DNA of 64,000 nucleotides from Desulfoluna sp. (GCF_030145185.1 NZ_JAQYWB010000006.1:51335-115334); one strand, 5' to 3'; shown: positions 33,806-42,504, counted from the first letter of the stretch. A program made the numbers and translations. Notes: generated by a model from the letters alone, not told the origin.

Positions 33806-33822
33806 TTGGCATGGGTTTTGCT
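33806..33822 (+). promoter_or_regulatory. Sigma-54 promoter of the second signalling unit
   Basis: TTGGCATGGGTTTTGCT matches TGGCAYR-N4-TTGCW, with GG (33808-33809) and GC (33820-33821) ten bases apart. Transcription would start near 33833, ~143 bases before the first gene. Confidence 0.82.
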
Positions 33823-33975
33823 ATGTTTTTTAAAGTAACATGCCGCCATGGGCGTAAATATGGATCCCTTGGGCAGCGGAGGTAGTGAATGTGTGCAGGA
33901 GGCCGACGGGTCGGTGCGTGGGCTCCCTGAAATGATGGTAACGCCGATTGCAAGGTTTGGAGGGTGACAGCGGAT

Positions 33976-35040
33976 ATGACAGCCATTGTGATTTCAGGGG
34001 GCGAGAGTGGGCATGTTCAGGAGCTGGTTCGTATTCTTGAACGGGACACAGGCAGCGCTTCTATGGATGATGAGGCCCTCATTAATATGGCGGTTGAAGG
34101 GGGCGGTGGGAACATCACCCTTTCATGGGCACTTTTTGGAGCCCATCCCCTGGCGGACCGCATGGTGAAGGAGCGCAAATGCGCACGGGCTCAAATGTGC
34201 CAGGCCATGGCCACCGCCCTGGGACGTGGGGTGAGGATTTTTTACGGAGACCTGGGGCACTTGCTGCAGCGTTTTCCGGTGGCGGTTTTTCGGGTGCTTT
34301 TCTCGGAGCCTGAACGTAAAGGGGATCACGGGTGGGATCGCGGGTCGGAACGACGTCGCAGGCGCCTGTTCGGACAAAGTTTTCTCGATCATACCCTCTA
34401 CGATATGTATCTACCCGGAGGGAAGGAACCTGTGGATGAAGAAGCCAGGGCGATTCTGGAACGGACGGCCGTCGCCTTTGGGGACCCCGGGCGCCCCTTG
34501 GGAGGAGACCGTTTGCAGCTGGCGTCGGATATGGCAGAGGCTGAGTTTGATCTGGTCCGTCGCGGTGTGGATGTGGAATTTTGGACCCAGGAGGGTGGGT
34601 TGACGGTGTGGAACCGTTCCGCTTTGGAAAATGGCGATCTGGAGGAGCGGTTGCGTCGCAACTACGGCCTGGGATCGGTCTCCTGCAGGCGGGGCGCTCC
34701 CCCGGTGTTGTTTGAAGAGCGGGTTCCCTACAGCCTGTGTATGCGGCTCGAGGGAGATCGTGGACTTGAGGAGGTTGCCGCGTCCGTGGCGGGTCGAAAC
34801 GGGGCGCGACTGGGCCCGGCAAAGACCGAGGTGGTGCTTCACGGCGGTCTGGGCTGGCAGGGACGGCTTTTGGTGGATCTTCCCGAGACTCTGGCCGATC
34901 CCGAAGAGGCGATTTGGCGTCTGATGGCGCTCTATCCGGGGCGCCGACTGGTTCTCCCGGCGTCGAGGTACGCATGGCTGGTTGCCCGCATGGGGCTTGA
35001 GACGGGGAATGAAGGTTCCCCCAACGGAGTGAGGAGGTGA
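33976..35040 (+). CDS. Second cytidylate-kinase-like protein
   Basis: From ATG 33976 (nine bases after GGAGGGTG; GTG 33964 is less likely) the protein has 354 residues. It shares the plan of the fusion protein at 27455 but lacks a receiver. TAIVISGGESGHVQELVRIL sits at the P-loop position, DDEALINMAVE recalls the usual DREII motif, LYDMYLPGGKEPVDEEA parallels LYDLVIPTDKTPVEDAL, and FDLVRRGVDVEFWTQEGGLTV parallels the BON-like segment. The Walker lysine is not evident. A further ~110 residues (GAPPVLFEERV onward) match nothing I know. It begins the second unit and precedes a histidine kinase by two bases. Confidence 0.65.
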   Translation: MTAIVISGGESGHVQELVRILERDTGSASMDDEALINMAVEGGGGNITLSWALFGAHPLADRMVKERKCARAQMCQAMATALGRGVRIFYGDLGHLLQRFPVAVFRVLFSEPERKGDHGWDRGSERRRRRLFGQSFLDHTLYDMYLPGGKEPVDEEARAILERTAVAFGDPGRPLGGDRLQLASDMAEAEFDLVRRGVDVEFWTQEGGLTVWNRSALENGDLEERLRRNYGLGSVSCRRGAPPVLFEERVPYSLCMRLEGDRGLEEVAASVAGRNGARLGPAKTEVVLHGGLGWQGRLLVDLPETLADPEEAIWRLMALYPGRRLVLPASRYAWLVARMGLETGNEGSPNGVRR

Positions 35041-35042
35041 GG

Positions 35043-36509
35043 ATGCCAGGCTTTTTGAGCCTTCGCACAAAGACGACGACGATTGTGGCCCTGATGGTGG
35101 CGGTGACCCTGGGCTGCGGTGGGGTGATGATATGGAATACCTACCGGGTGGATCGTCTGATCGAGGTCATGGTTAGCGATACGGTCAATGCGTATCAGGC
35201 CGCTGAAGCCCTGGAAACGGCTCTTGTGAATCAAAAGGGGTTCATGTCGTATTATATCATGGACCGAAATCCCGAGTGGCTTCAGCGCCTGGGAGAGTAT
35301 CGGCAGCTTTTTCGCATGCGCCTCGAACGGGCCATGGGGTTTGCCAGGACGGAGGACGAGCGGGACACGCTGGAGAAAATCGGCGAGAGGTATGATCTTT
35401 ACGTGGCCGCCAAGGACAACGCCCTGGGCCTGTACATTCAGGGAGACGAAGAGGCCGGTGGTGCGGCCCATGCCCAGGTGAGGACCCAGTTCTTTCAGCT
35501 CCTCGGTCATTGTGAAACCTATAAAAAAGCATATGAAAAGCAGCTCTTTGAGGCCCGCTCATCGGTGCACGTCCGGGCGGTGAGGTTGCGGTGGGTCACG
35601 GCTCTGGCGCTTTTTTGCGTGGCGGGTCTGGGCGGTATCCTCACCATACTCCTGGGACGTCAGGTATTGACCCCCCTGCGCCTTCTGGCTCGAGAAGAGG
35701 CGGGGGAACTCGCCTTGATAGAGCCCAACGAGGTGAAGGCGGTCACCCATCGGATTGAAAATCTGATCCGCAGTGCCGGCGAGGCCCATACCGAGCTCGC
35801 GCGGAGCCGCGAGAATCTTCTCATGGCCGAGAAGATGGTTCTGGTAGGGAAGCTGGCCGCCGGTATGGCCCACAGTATTCGAAATCCACTCACCTCAGTC
35901 AAAATGCGTCTTTTTTCCCTGAACCGGTCCCTGCCCCTCACCCATGAGCAGGAGGAGGATTTTCAGGTCATCACCCGGGAGATCGGGCAGGTGGATACCA
36001 TTGTTCAGAATTTCCTTGAGTTTTCCCGGCCTCCGCGTCTGGCCATGCAGCTGGAGAGTCCTTCCCGGGTGGTGGACCGGGTGCTTCAGCTCCTGTCTCA
36101 TCGGTTGCGTTCCTACGAGGTGGTGGTGGAGGTGCAGCGGACGGCAGCGCTTCCCCAGGTGACCTGTGACCCGGAGCAGCTGAAGGAGGCCTTTGTGAAC
36201 TTCATGGAGAATGCCTGCAAAGCCATGAAGGGCGGAGGGCGTATTGTCATCAGCGAGCGGGTCGTTCACGAGACCGATGGCGCCGGTTTGGCCGAAATTG
36301 CCTTTGCCGACACCGGATGCGGCATCCCCGAAGAGGAACTGGAACAGGTGTTCCAGCCCTTCTTCACCACGAGGGAGGACGGCACGGGGCTGGGCCTTCC
36401 CATCTCACAGCGGATTATTGAAAACCACGGCGGCTGGATCGACGTGGACTCGGTAGCGGGCAAGGGGACGATGTTTATCGTCTATCTACCCATGGATGGC
36501 GACGAATAG
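35043..36509 (+). CDS. Sensor histidine kinase with four-helix-bundle sensor
   Basis: The 488-residue protein (ATG 35043, AGGAGG upstream) has membrane segments at about residues 12-32 and 180-200, enclosing a mostly helical ~145-residue region like four-helix-bundle chemoreceptor sensors. A HAMP-like linker and coiled coil lead to the kinase core: H box AHSIRNPLTSVKM, N box FMENACKAM, G1 DTGCGIPEE, G2 GTGLGLPIS. The gene follows its neighbour by two bases and is 33 bases before an NtrC-type regulator, its likely partner. Confidence 0.9.
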   Translation: MPGFLSLRTKTTTIVALMVAVTLGCGGVMIWNTYRVDRLIEVMVSDTVNAYQAAEALETALVNQKGFMSYYIMDRNPEWLQRLGEYRQLFRMRLERAMGFARTEDERDTLEKIGERYDLYVAAKDNALGLYIQGDEEAGGAAHAQVRTQFFQLLGHCETYKKAYEKQLFEARSSVHVRAVRLRWVTALALFCVAGLGGILTILLGRQVLTPLRLLAREEAGELALIEPNEVKAVTHRIENLIRSAGEAHTELARSRENLLMAEKMVLVGKLAAGMAHSIRNPLTSVKMRLFSLNRSLPLTHEQEEDFQVITREIGQVDTIVQNFLEFSRPPRLAMQLESPSRVVDRVLQLLSHRLRSYEVVVEVQRTAALPQVTCDPEQLKEAFVNFMENACKAMKGGGRIVISERVVHETDGAGLAEIAFADTGCGIPEEELEQVFQPFFTTREDGTGLGLPISQRIIENHGGWIDVDSVAGKGTMFIVYLPMDGDE

Positions 36510-36542
36510 AGGCGGGTTGCACCCCCTTAGCAAAGGAGACAT

Positions 36543-38006
36543 ATGATTACCATTCTCATTGTGGACGATGACGACTCCCTGCGGGCTTCATTTGAGAAGT
36601 TGCTGGCAGCCGAAGGGTACCGCGTTCACAGCGCGGCCAATGGGCTGGCGGGGATCGATCTGGCCGAGCGCCTTCATCCCGATCTGGCCATCATTGATAT
36701 GAAGATGCCCGGCATGGGAGGGTTGGAATTGTTCGGGCGCCTCAAAGAGGTGGCGAGTCTCATGCCGGTCATCGTCATGACCGCTTATGGCACCACGGAA
36801 ACCGCCATCAAGGCGACGAAAATGGGGGCCTTTGACTACGTGCTCAAGCCCTTTGATATTCCGGCTCTGCTGCGATTGATTGCCCAGGCCGCCGAGGCCG
36901 GGCGTTTCATGAAGTCCACCGTCACCATGGGGGGCACCGGGGCGGGGGCGGTTCACGGGAGTGATGAAGAGAGCATCGTGGGCATCAGCCCGGTCATGCA
37001 GGAGGTGTACAAGTCGATAGGACGGGTGGCCGCCAGCGATGCCACGGTCCTGATCCGGGGGGAATCCGGCACCGGCAAGGAGCTGGCCGCGCGGGCCATT
37101 TATCAGCACAGCAACCGGAGCCGACGCCCCTTTGTGGTGATCAATTGCGTGGCGATTCCAGAGACCCTTTTGGAGAGTGAGCTGTTCGGATACGAACGGG
37201 GGGCCTTCACCGGCGCCACCCACCGGAAGGTCGGGAAGATCGAGCAGGCCCATGGGGGGACCCTTTTTCTTGATGAGATCGGCGATATGCCCCTGGAGCT
37301 GCAAACCAAGATTCTTCGTCTGCTTCAGGAACGCAGTATCGAGCGCATCGGGGGGCGGGAGACCATTCCTGTGGATGTGCGGATTGTCGCCGCGACCAAC
37401 CGAGACCTTGAAGGCGCCATCAAACAGGGGCGATTTCGTGAGGATATCTATTACCGTCTCAAGGTGGTGACCCTTTTGCTGCCCCCCTTGCGTGAGCGCA
37501 AAGGAGATATCTCGCTTCTCACCGATTATTTTCTCAGGCGTCATGCCCAGGAGCTGGGCATGGCCAACCCCGGCATCAGCAAAGAAGGCCTTCATCTTCT
37601 GGGAGGGTACGAGTGGCCCGGCAACGTGCGAGAGCTCTCCAACGTGATCCAGAAGCTTTTGATTTTTCATCGGGGGGGGGCCATCACCCAGGAGAGTATT
37701 GCGAGAAGTCTGGGGCAGGATGGGGTGGCCGAAGAGCCCAGGAAGGACCCGGAGGACATCATAAGGCGCTGGGTCCGTGGGTGTCTGGAGCGTAAAGAAG
37801 ACGATTTGTTTGAGCGACTCCTCGACGAGTGCTCACGGGTGATTTTGTCTGAAGCCCTGGCCACCACAGAGGGCAATCGGTCCCAGGCCGCCCGACTTTT
37901 GGGTATTTCCCGTCCCACACTCCATGCCCGCATGGACAAATACGGGATCACCGTGGGGGCTCGAATCAACGGCGCCGAGTCGGACGCCCAGAAAGGCAAG
38001 GGATAA
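36543..38006 (+). CDS. NtrC-type sigma-54 response regulator
   Basis: The 487-residue protein has a receiver (D52 in IIDMKMPGMGG; K in YVLKPFD), an AAA+ domain with Walker A GESGTGKE, GAFTGA and a normal Walker B FLDEIGD, and a C-terminal Fis-type helix-turn-helix (RSQAARLLGISRPTLHARMDKYGI; core GISRPTLHARM). It should activate sigma-54 promoters after phosphorylation by one of the flanking kinases. Its stop shares one base with the ATG of the next kinase. Confidence 0.93.
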   Translation: MITILIVDDDDSLRASFEKLLAAEGYRVHSAANGLAGIDLAERLHPDLAIIDMKMPGMGGLELFGRLKEVASLMPVIVMTAYGTTETAIKATKMGAFDYVLKPFDIPALLRLIAQAAEAGRFMKSTVTMGGTGAGAVHGSDEESIVGISPVMQEVYKSIGRVAASDATVLIRGESGTGKELAARAIYQHSNRSRRPFVVINCVAIPETLLESELFGYERGAFTGATHRKVGKIEQAHGGTLFLDEIGDMPLELQTKILRLLQERSIERIGGRETIPVDVRIVAATNRDLEGAIKQGRFREDIYYRLKVVTLLLPPLRERKGDISLLTDYFLRRHAQELGMANPGISKEGLHLLGGYEWPGNVRELSNVIQKLLIFHRGGAITQESIARSLGQDGVAEEPRKDPEDIIRRWVRGCLERKEDDLFERLLDECSRVILSEALATTEGNRSQAARLLGISRPTLHARMDKYGITVGARINGAESDAQKGKG

Positions 38007-39682
38007 TGGCAAATAAAACACACGATCGAAACATTGGACGGTTTATTCTGGGGAACATGACCCTTGTGCCCCTCGTGCCTTTTCTGGTGCTGCTGGTGGT
38101 GGGGGCCATTCTCTTTTCCGGCGCCATGGAGAAGAGCATCATGGAACGGCTCTCTCAGACAGCCCGTGACCACGGGGCGATGGTGGATACCTTTTTAAAG
38201 GAGAGACGCTCCGATCTGGCTTTGCTGGCCTCTGTCTCTTCGTATGAGGCCCTTTCCACCTCCGAAAACCTGGAGGTCGCCTTCGGGCATCTCAAGGCAA
38301 GTTCCGGTGCCTTTATGGATCTGGGTGTTTTTGACGAGGCCGGGGTGCATGTGGCGTACACCGGTCCGTATCGGCTTGAGGGCATAGATTATCAGGAGGA
38401 GTTCTGGTTTCGAAAGACCATGGCCACCGGCTCCTGGATCAGCGATGTTTTTTCTGGCTTTCGAAAGACCCCTCATGTGGTTGTGGCCGTCCGCGTTCAG
38501 GGTGCGGGGCGCCCCTGGGTGCTGCGTGCCACCATTGACACCGATTTGTTTCAATCCCTGACGAGCCGGGTGCACATTGGCGTAACGGGACAGGCCTTTT
38601 TATTAAATGATGAGGGCATTTACCAGAGCCTGCCAGCCTCTCGAGGGAAGCTGATGGAGAAGGACCCGGACAGCGATGCCTACGTCACGGGGGACGGGTG
38701 GGCAGGGGCTCGGGTGATTGCCTGTCGCGATGGGGTGAAGCGGGTTTTTGCCACGACACGGCTGACCGAAAAGGCGTGGCGTCTGGTGGTGGTACAGAAC
38801 AAGCACGAGGCCTTTGAGAGCCGTCTGCAGATCTATCTTGTGATTTTTGCCGTCATGGTGGCAGGGGGCGGGGCGCTTCTGGCGGTGGGGTATGGCCTGA
38901 CGGTCCGGATTGTTTCTCGGATCCGTCGCAGCGATGATCAGGCGGTGCATCTGGAAGAGCAGCTCTACCGGGCGGCCCGGCTGGCAGAGCTCGGAGAGAT
39001 GGCGGCAGGCTTTGCCCATGAGATCAACAACCCCCTTCAGGTGATGCAGAGCGAATTGGCTTATATGGGCGAAACCATCGGCGATGTGGAAAGAGGGGAG
39101 GGAGATTTTGAGGTGGTCCGTGAGTCCCTGGACCAGATGCGACTCCAGATCGGTCGGTGTTCGGAGATTACCCGCTCGGTGCTTAATTTTGGACGTAAGA
39201 GCACCTCAAAGGACCAGGACGTTGCCATGGGTGATTTTCTCTCTGATGTGGTCAAGATGGTTCGGAAGCGGGCGGAGGTGAGCGGTGTAATTTTACAGAC
39301 GGAGATACCAGAAAATGGCGCCTTGGTCTGGGGCGATCCCTCTCGACTTCAGCAGGTTTTCCTGAACCTTATTAATAATGCCCTGGATGCCGTGGATGCC
39401 CGCCATGGAAGCTGCGGAGGTTTGATTCAGGTCTCGGTTCGAGAGGAGCCGGAGACGGTGTCTATCGACGTGGAGGACAACGGGGGAGGCATGAATGAGG
39501 AGACCCAGGCCAAGATCTTTTCCCCCTTTTACACCACCAAGCCCCCAGGATCGGGAACGGGCCTGGGGCTCTCTGTCTGCTTTAGTATCGTAGAGAGCAT
39601 GGGGGGGCACATTGACGTGACCAGCACCCCAGGGGAGGGGACCTTGTTTACCATCGTTTTGCCGTGTCAGCCTCCCCGCTGA
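38006..39682 (+). CDS. dCache-type sensor histidine kinase, paralogue
   Basis: The 558-residue protein has membrane segments at about residues 17-38 and 278-302 around a double-Cache-type region (FMDLGVFDEAGVHVAYTGPY; GSWISDVFSGFRKTPHVVVAV). These match the kinase at 29967 nearly motif for motif. The core has H box FAHEINNPLQVM, N box FLNLINNALDAV, G1 DNGGGM and G2 GTGLGLSV. A terminator follows. The two sensors probably detect related ligands for the two DASS carriers. Confidence 0.92.
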   Translation: MANKTHDRNIGRFILGNMTLVPLVPFLVLLVVGAILFSGAMEKSIMERLSQTARDHGAMVDTFLKERRSDLALLASVSSYEALSTSENLEVAFGHLKASSGAFMDLGVFDEAGVHVAYTGPYRLEGIDYQEEFWFRKTMATGSWISDVFSGFRKTPHVVVAVRVQGAGRPWVLRATIDTDLFQSLTSRVHIGVTGQAFLLNDEGIYQSLPASRGKLMEKDPDSDAYVTGDGWAGARVIACRDGVKRVFATTRLTEKAWRLVVVQNKHEAFESRLQIYLVIFAVMVAGGGALLAVGYGLTVRIVSRIRRSDDQAVHLEEQLYRAARLAELGEMAAGFAHEINNPLQVMQSELAYMGETIGDVERGEGDFEVVRESLDQMRLQIGRCSEITRSVLNFGRKSTSKDQDVAMGDFLSDVVKMVRKRAEVSGVILQTEIPENGALVWGDPSRLQQVFLNLINNALDAVDARHGSCGGLIQVSVREEPETVSIDVEDNGGGMNEETQAKIFSPFYTTKPPGSGTGLGLSVCFSIVESMGGHIDVTSTPGEGTLFTIVLPCQPPR

Positions 39683-39744
39683 TCGGATGGGTTTTCCCTT
39701 TGTCTGCAAGACGCCGCTTTTCAGTGTGAAGGCGGCGTGGAGTG

Positions 39745-39798
39745 ACAAAAACCCCGGCCATCGCCCTTTCGTCACGGGTCGATGCCTGGGGTTTTTGT
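39745..39798 (+). terminator. Rho-independent terminator after the second signalling unit
   Basis: ACAAAAACCCC (39745-39755) pairs with GGGGTTTTTGT (39788-39798), and CATCG/CGATG extends the stem inside. The A and T runs at both edges make it potentially bidirectional. Confidence 0.8.
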
Positions 39799-39849
39799 GT
39801 CTGTGGCCACCCTTCACTCTCTTCTGACACCTTGTAAACAGCGTTGACA

Positions 39850-39868
39850 ATTCAGAATTACTCTGAAT
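39850..39868. promoter_or_regulatory. Inverted repeat ATTCAGA-N5-TCTGAAT, candidate activator site
   Basis: The seven-base arms are perfect, and the centre lies about 65 bases upstream of the -24 element, where activators of sigma-54 promoters bind. Confidence 0.5.
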
Positions 39869-39921
39869 AAGCAATCCGCAAATAATTTCTTTAAAACCAG
39901 TGGGTTATATTTTTAATATTC

Positions 39922-39938
39922 TTGGCATGTCCCGTGCA
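39922..39938 (+). promoter_or_regulatory. Sigma-54 promoter of the DASS-2 unit
   Basis: TTGGCATGTCCCGTGCA has GG (39924-39925) and GC (39936-39937) ten bases apart and shares TTGGCAT with the other two sigma-54 promoters here. Only the first T of TTGC is changed to G. Confidence 0.78.
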
Positions 39939-39939
39939 T

Positions 39940-39954
39940 TTGCTCATAGAGCAA
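39940..39954. promoter_or_regulatory. Dyad over the expected transcription start
   Basis: TTGCTC-ATA-GAGCAA is a perfect inverted repeat directly after the -12 element, at the expected +1. It could be a repressor operator or the 5' hairpin of the transcript. Confidence 0.4.
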
Positions 39955-40008
39955 TACTCCAATACATGCGTATGAGAATGATGAATCTATAATTATTAGG
40001 AGGAGTGA

Positions 40009-40473
40009 ATGGAGACTCTCTATGTTTTGCTCGTGGACGACGAGCCCCGCTATCTTGAGACCACCTCACGGCTTTTGGCTCGTAAAGGCTGTTCGGTTGC
40101 CACGGCCGCATCCGGGGTGGAGGCCCTGACTCAGCTCTCCAAAGAGCCGGTGCACGTGGTGGTTTTGGATGTGAAGATGCCTGGAATGGATGGCCACGAA
40201 ACCTTTCGGGCCATTCGAAAAACCTACCCCCTGGTGGAGGTGATTCTGTTAACGGGTCACGGAACCGTGGACTCGGCTGTGGCGGGTCTGAAAGCGGGTG
40301 CTTTTGACTACCTGGTGAAGCCGGCCGATATTGACCTGCTCTGGGGCAAGGTCAGTGAAGCCTGGGATTCCTATCGGCGGCATGCAGAGAAGATACGCCT
40401 TGCCATGCTTGAGCGAAGTATGCAGAGCCCGAGGGACATCATGAAGCAAAAGGGGTCGGACATCGACGCCTAA
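40009..40473 (+). CDS. Stand-alone response regulator receiver
   Basis: The 154-residue protein has a receiver with D10-D11, phosphoacceptor D54 (VVLDVKMPGMDG), T in LLTGHGTV and K in YLVKPAD, plus a ~30-residue basic helical tail. There is no DNA-binding output. It is the first gene after the sigma-54 promoter and lies 18 bases before DASS carrier 2, mirroring the receiver beside DASS carrier 1. Confidence 0.93.
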   Translation: METLYVLLVDDEPRYLETTSRLLARKGCSVATAASGVEALTQLSKEPVHVVVLDVKMPGMDGHETFRAIRKTYPLVEVILLTGHGTVDSAVAGLKAGAFDYLVKPADIDLLWGKVSEAWDSYRRHAEKIRLAMLERSMQSPRDIMKQKGSDIDA

Positions 40474-40491
40474 GGAGGGGGGACAGCTATC

Positions 40492-42345
40492 ATGGGAAAG
40501 CGTGGCAAGCAAAAGTTGACCGGGTATGACAAGTATGTGGACTGGAAGATTTTTTCCATTCCGGTTGTTCTTTTTTTTCTCATCCTCCTGATGCCGACAC
40601 CGGGCGGTATGATGGACGTTGGGACCGAGTACAAGGTGGGGCCGAAGGCGGTCACCAACTATCTGAGTCAGGAACTCTTTGGGGTTGGAAGTACGGAAGT
40701 ACCCCAGTGGCAGCTCCTGACGGTCAAGATGATGGAACGAAACCTGAGGATGGGCGCTCTCACGAAGACGCGGTTTTTAAAACGCAACGAGAAGTGGTGC
40801 AAAAAGTATAAGATCGCCGTGGATGCGCCCAACTTCAAACGGGCTCATGCCTTTGTCAAGGATCAGGTGGACGATGCTCGATTTCTTGCTCTCATGGAGG
40901 GCGGATTGAAGCAGAGGCGTGACACCCTTCGCTATGAAGACCTTACCGGAAGGGATAAGGCCGCGGCGGACAAAGGCGGGTGGCACATCAAGGTGGCCAT
41001 CGCCATGGTGGCCTTTGTGGTGATCTGTTTTGTCACCGAGTGCATTCCACTGCCCGGGGTGTCTTTTTGTATTGGTCTGATCCTGGTCTTCACCGGGGTG
41101 GTCAGCCGACAGCAAGTGGCCATGCTCTACTGGTCGGACGCCTGTTGGTTCATCATGGGCTCCCTGATGTTTGCCGCCGCCTTTGTCAAAACCGGGGTGG
41201 ACAAACGGGTCTGCCTGCTGATGTTTGAAAAGTTGGCGGTACCCAACGTCCGTTGGATTACCCTGATCTTCTTTTTGATCATCACGCCCCTGGCCGCCTT
41301 TATCTCCGACCACGCCCTGGCTGCCATGTTTCTCCCCATCGGGATGCTTCTTTACCAGAACAGCCTCACCCCGGAGGTGCCGGAGGACCCTGAACTTGCG
41401 AAAATGCTCATGATCGGTATCGCCATGGCGTGTAACATCGGCGGGCCTGGCGCCCCTTCCGGCGGTGCCAGAAACGTGATCATGATGACCTATCTCACCG
41501 ATATGTTCGGTTTTGATATTGGGTATTTTCAATGGATCACTTACTGCTTTCCCTATCTGTTTGTCATGATTCCCATCACCTGGTTGATTGTGAACTGGCG
41601 GTTTAAGCCGCGTATCACCAGCCTGGCCCCAGCCATGGATCATCTTCGTGTCGAGATTCACAAAATGGGGCCCTGGAACCGCAAGCAGATCATCGCATTG
41701 ATTGTGTTTGTGGTGATGGTGTTCGGGTGGTTTACAGAAAAAGCCTTTTACAACATGGGGATCTACCCCATTCGCCTTGGCATCGGCGTGATTGCCGTGG
41801 CAGGGGCCGTGGCCTACCTGCTGACCGGGGTGGTGAACTGGCGGGATTACCATGAGAAGGTGGACTGGGGGGTTGTCTGGCTCTATGCCGGGGCCATTAT
41901 TTTTGGCCGCACCTTAGACACCACGGGCGCCGCTTACTGGCTGGCCCGGACGGTCATCGATTTTCTGGCTCCCTTCGGCATGGATTCCGGTCTTCCGCTC
42001 ATGGCCGTGTCCAATGGCCTGACCGCGGTGCTGACCAACCTCATGGCGGATGGACCGGCGGCAGCGGCCGTGGGACCCATCACCCTGAACATGGCGGGTC
42101 TGGTGCATCCGGGGACCTCCTTTTTGCCCTTTATGGCCATGAGTACGGCCATCGCCTCAAGCTTTGCTTATTGCCTGATCATCGGCACGCCTCCCAACGC
42201 CATTGTGTATGCGTCGGGTTATCTGGAGCCCAAGGATTATCTCAGGGTGGGGCTTCCCCTGTGGTTTGTTGCAAACGCCGTCCTTTTGCTTCTCACCGGG
42301 GCGTATTGGGTTCTGCGCGGGTTTAACGCCCTGCCGGGTTTCTAA
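40492..42345 (+). CDS. DASS/SLC13-like anion carrier 2 with large N-terminal insert
   Basis: At 617 residues this carrier is ~130 longer than its relative at 25394. After the first membrane segment (~residues 17-37) comes a ~110-residue polar, basic region (residues ~45-160) before the remaining ~12 segments. The family Ser-Asn-Thr motifs are again changed: S-D-H (FISDHALAAMFLP) and A-D-G (NLMADGPAAAAV). The repeat-two loop GTPPNAIVYASG is canonical, and repeat one has GGPGAPSGGARN. The substrate is unknown; sulfate, sulfonates and dicarboxylates are family possibilities. Confidence 0.82.
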   Translation: MGKRGKQKLTGYDKYVDWKIFSIPVVLFFLILLMPTPGGMMDVGTEYKVGPKAVTNYLSQELFGVGSTEVPQWQLLTVKMMERNLRMGALTKTRFLKRNEKWCKKYKIAVDAPNFKRAHAFVKDQVDDARFLALMEGGLKQRRDTLRYEDLTGRDKAAADKGGWHIKVAIAMVAFVVICFVTECIPLPGVSFCIGLILVFTGVVSRQQVAMLYWSDACWFIMGSLMFAAAFVKTGVDKRVCLLMFEKLAVPNVRWITLIFFLIITPLAAFISDHALAAMFLPIGMLLYQNSLTPEVPEDPELAKMLMIGIAMACNIGGPGAPSGGARNVIMMTYLTDMFGFDIGYFQWITYCFPYLFVMIPITWLIVNWRFKPRITSLAPAMDHLRVEIHKMGPWNRKQIIALIVFVVMVFGWFTEKAFYNMGIYPIRLGIGVIAVAGAVAYLLTGVVNWRDYHEKVDWGVVWLYAGAIIFGRTLDTTGAAYWLARTVIDFLAPFGMDSGLPLMAVSNGLTAVLTNLMADGPAAAAVGPITLNMAGLVHPGTSFLPFMAMSTAIASSFAYCLIIGTPPNAIVYASGYLEPKDYLRVGLPLWFVANAVLLLLTGAYWVLRGFNALPGF

Positions 42346-42360
42346 TCATAAAAGGAGTGG

Positions 42361-42501
42361 ATGCCTGTGAAGGGTCGTAAAGCGGTAAAATGGGAGAACG
42401 GACGTCTCTTCTTCTCTGCGGAGACGGAGCGTCGTGTTTGCTTCGTGCTGACTCTGTTCATGCTCCTTTATGGGGTGGTGATCTGGGTTATGGGGGGCTG
42501 A
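42361..42501 (+). CDS. 46-residue single-pass membrane protein
   Basis: A short frame starts at ATG 42361, 15 bases after the carrier stop, with AAGGAG just upstream; GTG 42367 has better spacing. The product begins MPVKGRKAVKWENGRLFF and ends in a hydrophobic helix (FVLTLFMLLYGVVIWVMGG). It ends three bases before the next gene. A small accessory subunit of the DASS carrier is a reasonable guess; I know of no named family. Confidence 0.6.
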   Translation: MPVKGRKAVKWENGRLFFSAETERRVCFVLTLFMLLYGVVIWVMGG

Positions 42502-42504
42502 TCC

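Larger units (their letters stand above)
33493..33975. other. Divergent regulatory gap
   Basis: This gap separates the activator gene (-) from the second cytidylate-kinase-like gene (+). It holds the sigma-54 promoter at 33806-33822 and the palindrome TTACAC-T-GTGTAA at 33732-33744. A poor GG-N10-GC match on the - strand lies at 33556-33569. No gene is supported. Confidence 0.5.
39799..40008 (+). other. Regulatory region of the DASS-2 unit
   Basis: The gap contains an inverted repeat (39850-39868), the sigma-54 promoter (39922-39938), a dyad over the expected start site (39940-39954) and GAGGAG before the receiver ATG. No gene is supported. Confidence 0.6.

Noticed and set aside
34115..35068. 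317-codon - strand frame opposite the second cytidylate-kinase-like gene
   Set aside because: Pro/Arg-rich, low-complexity translation typical of an antisense shadow; the + strand frame has homology and operon context.
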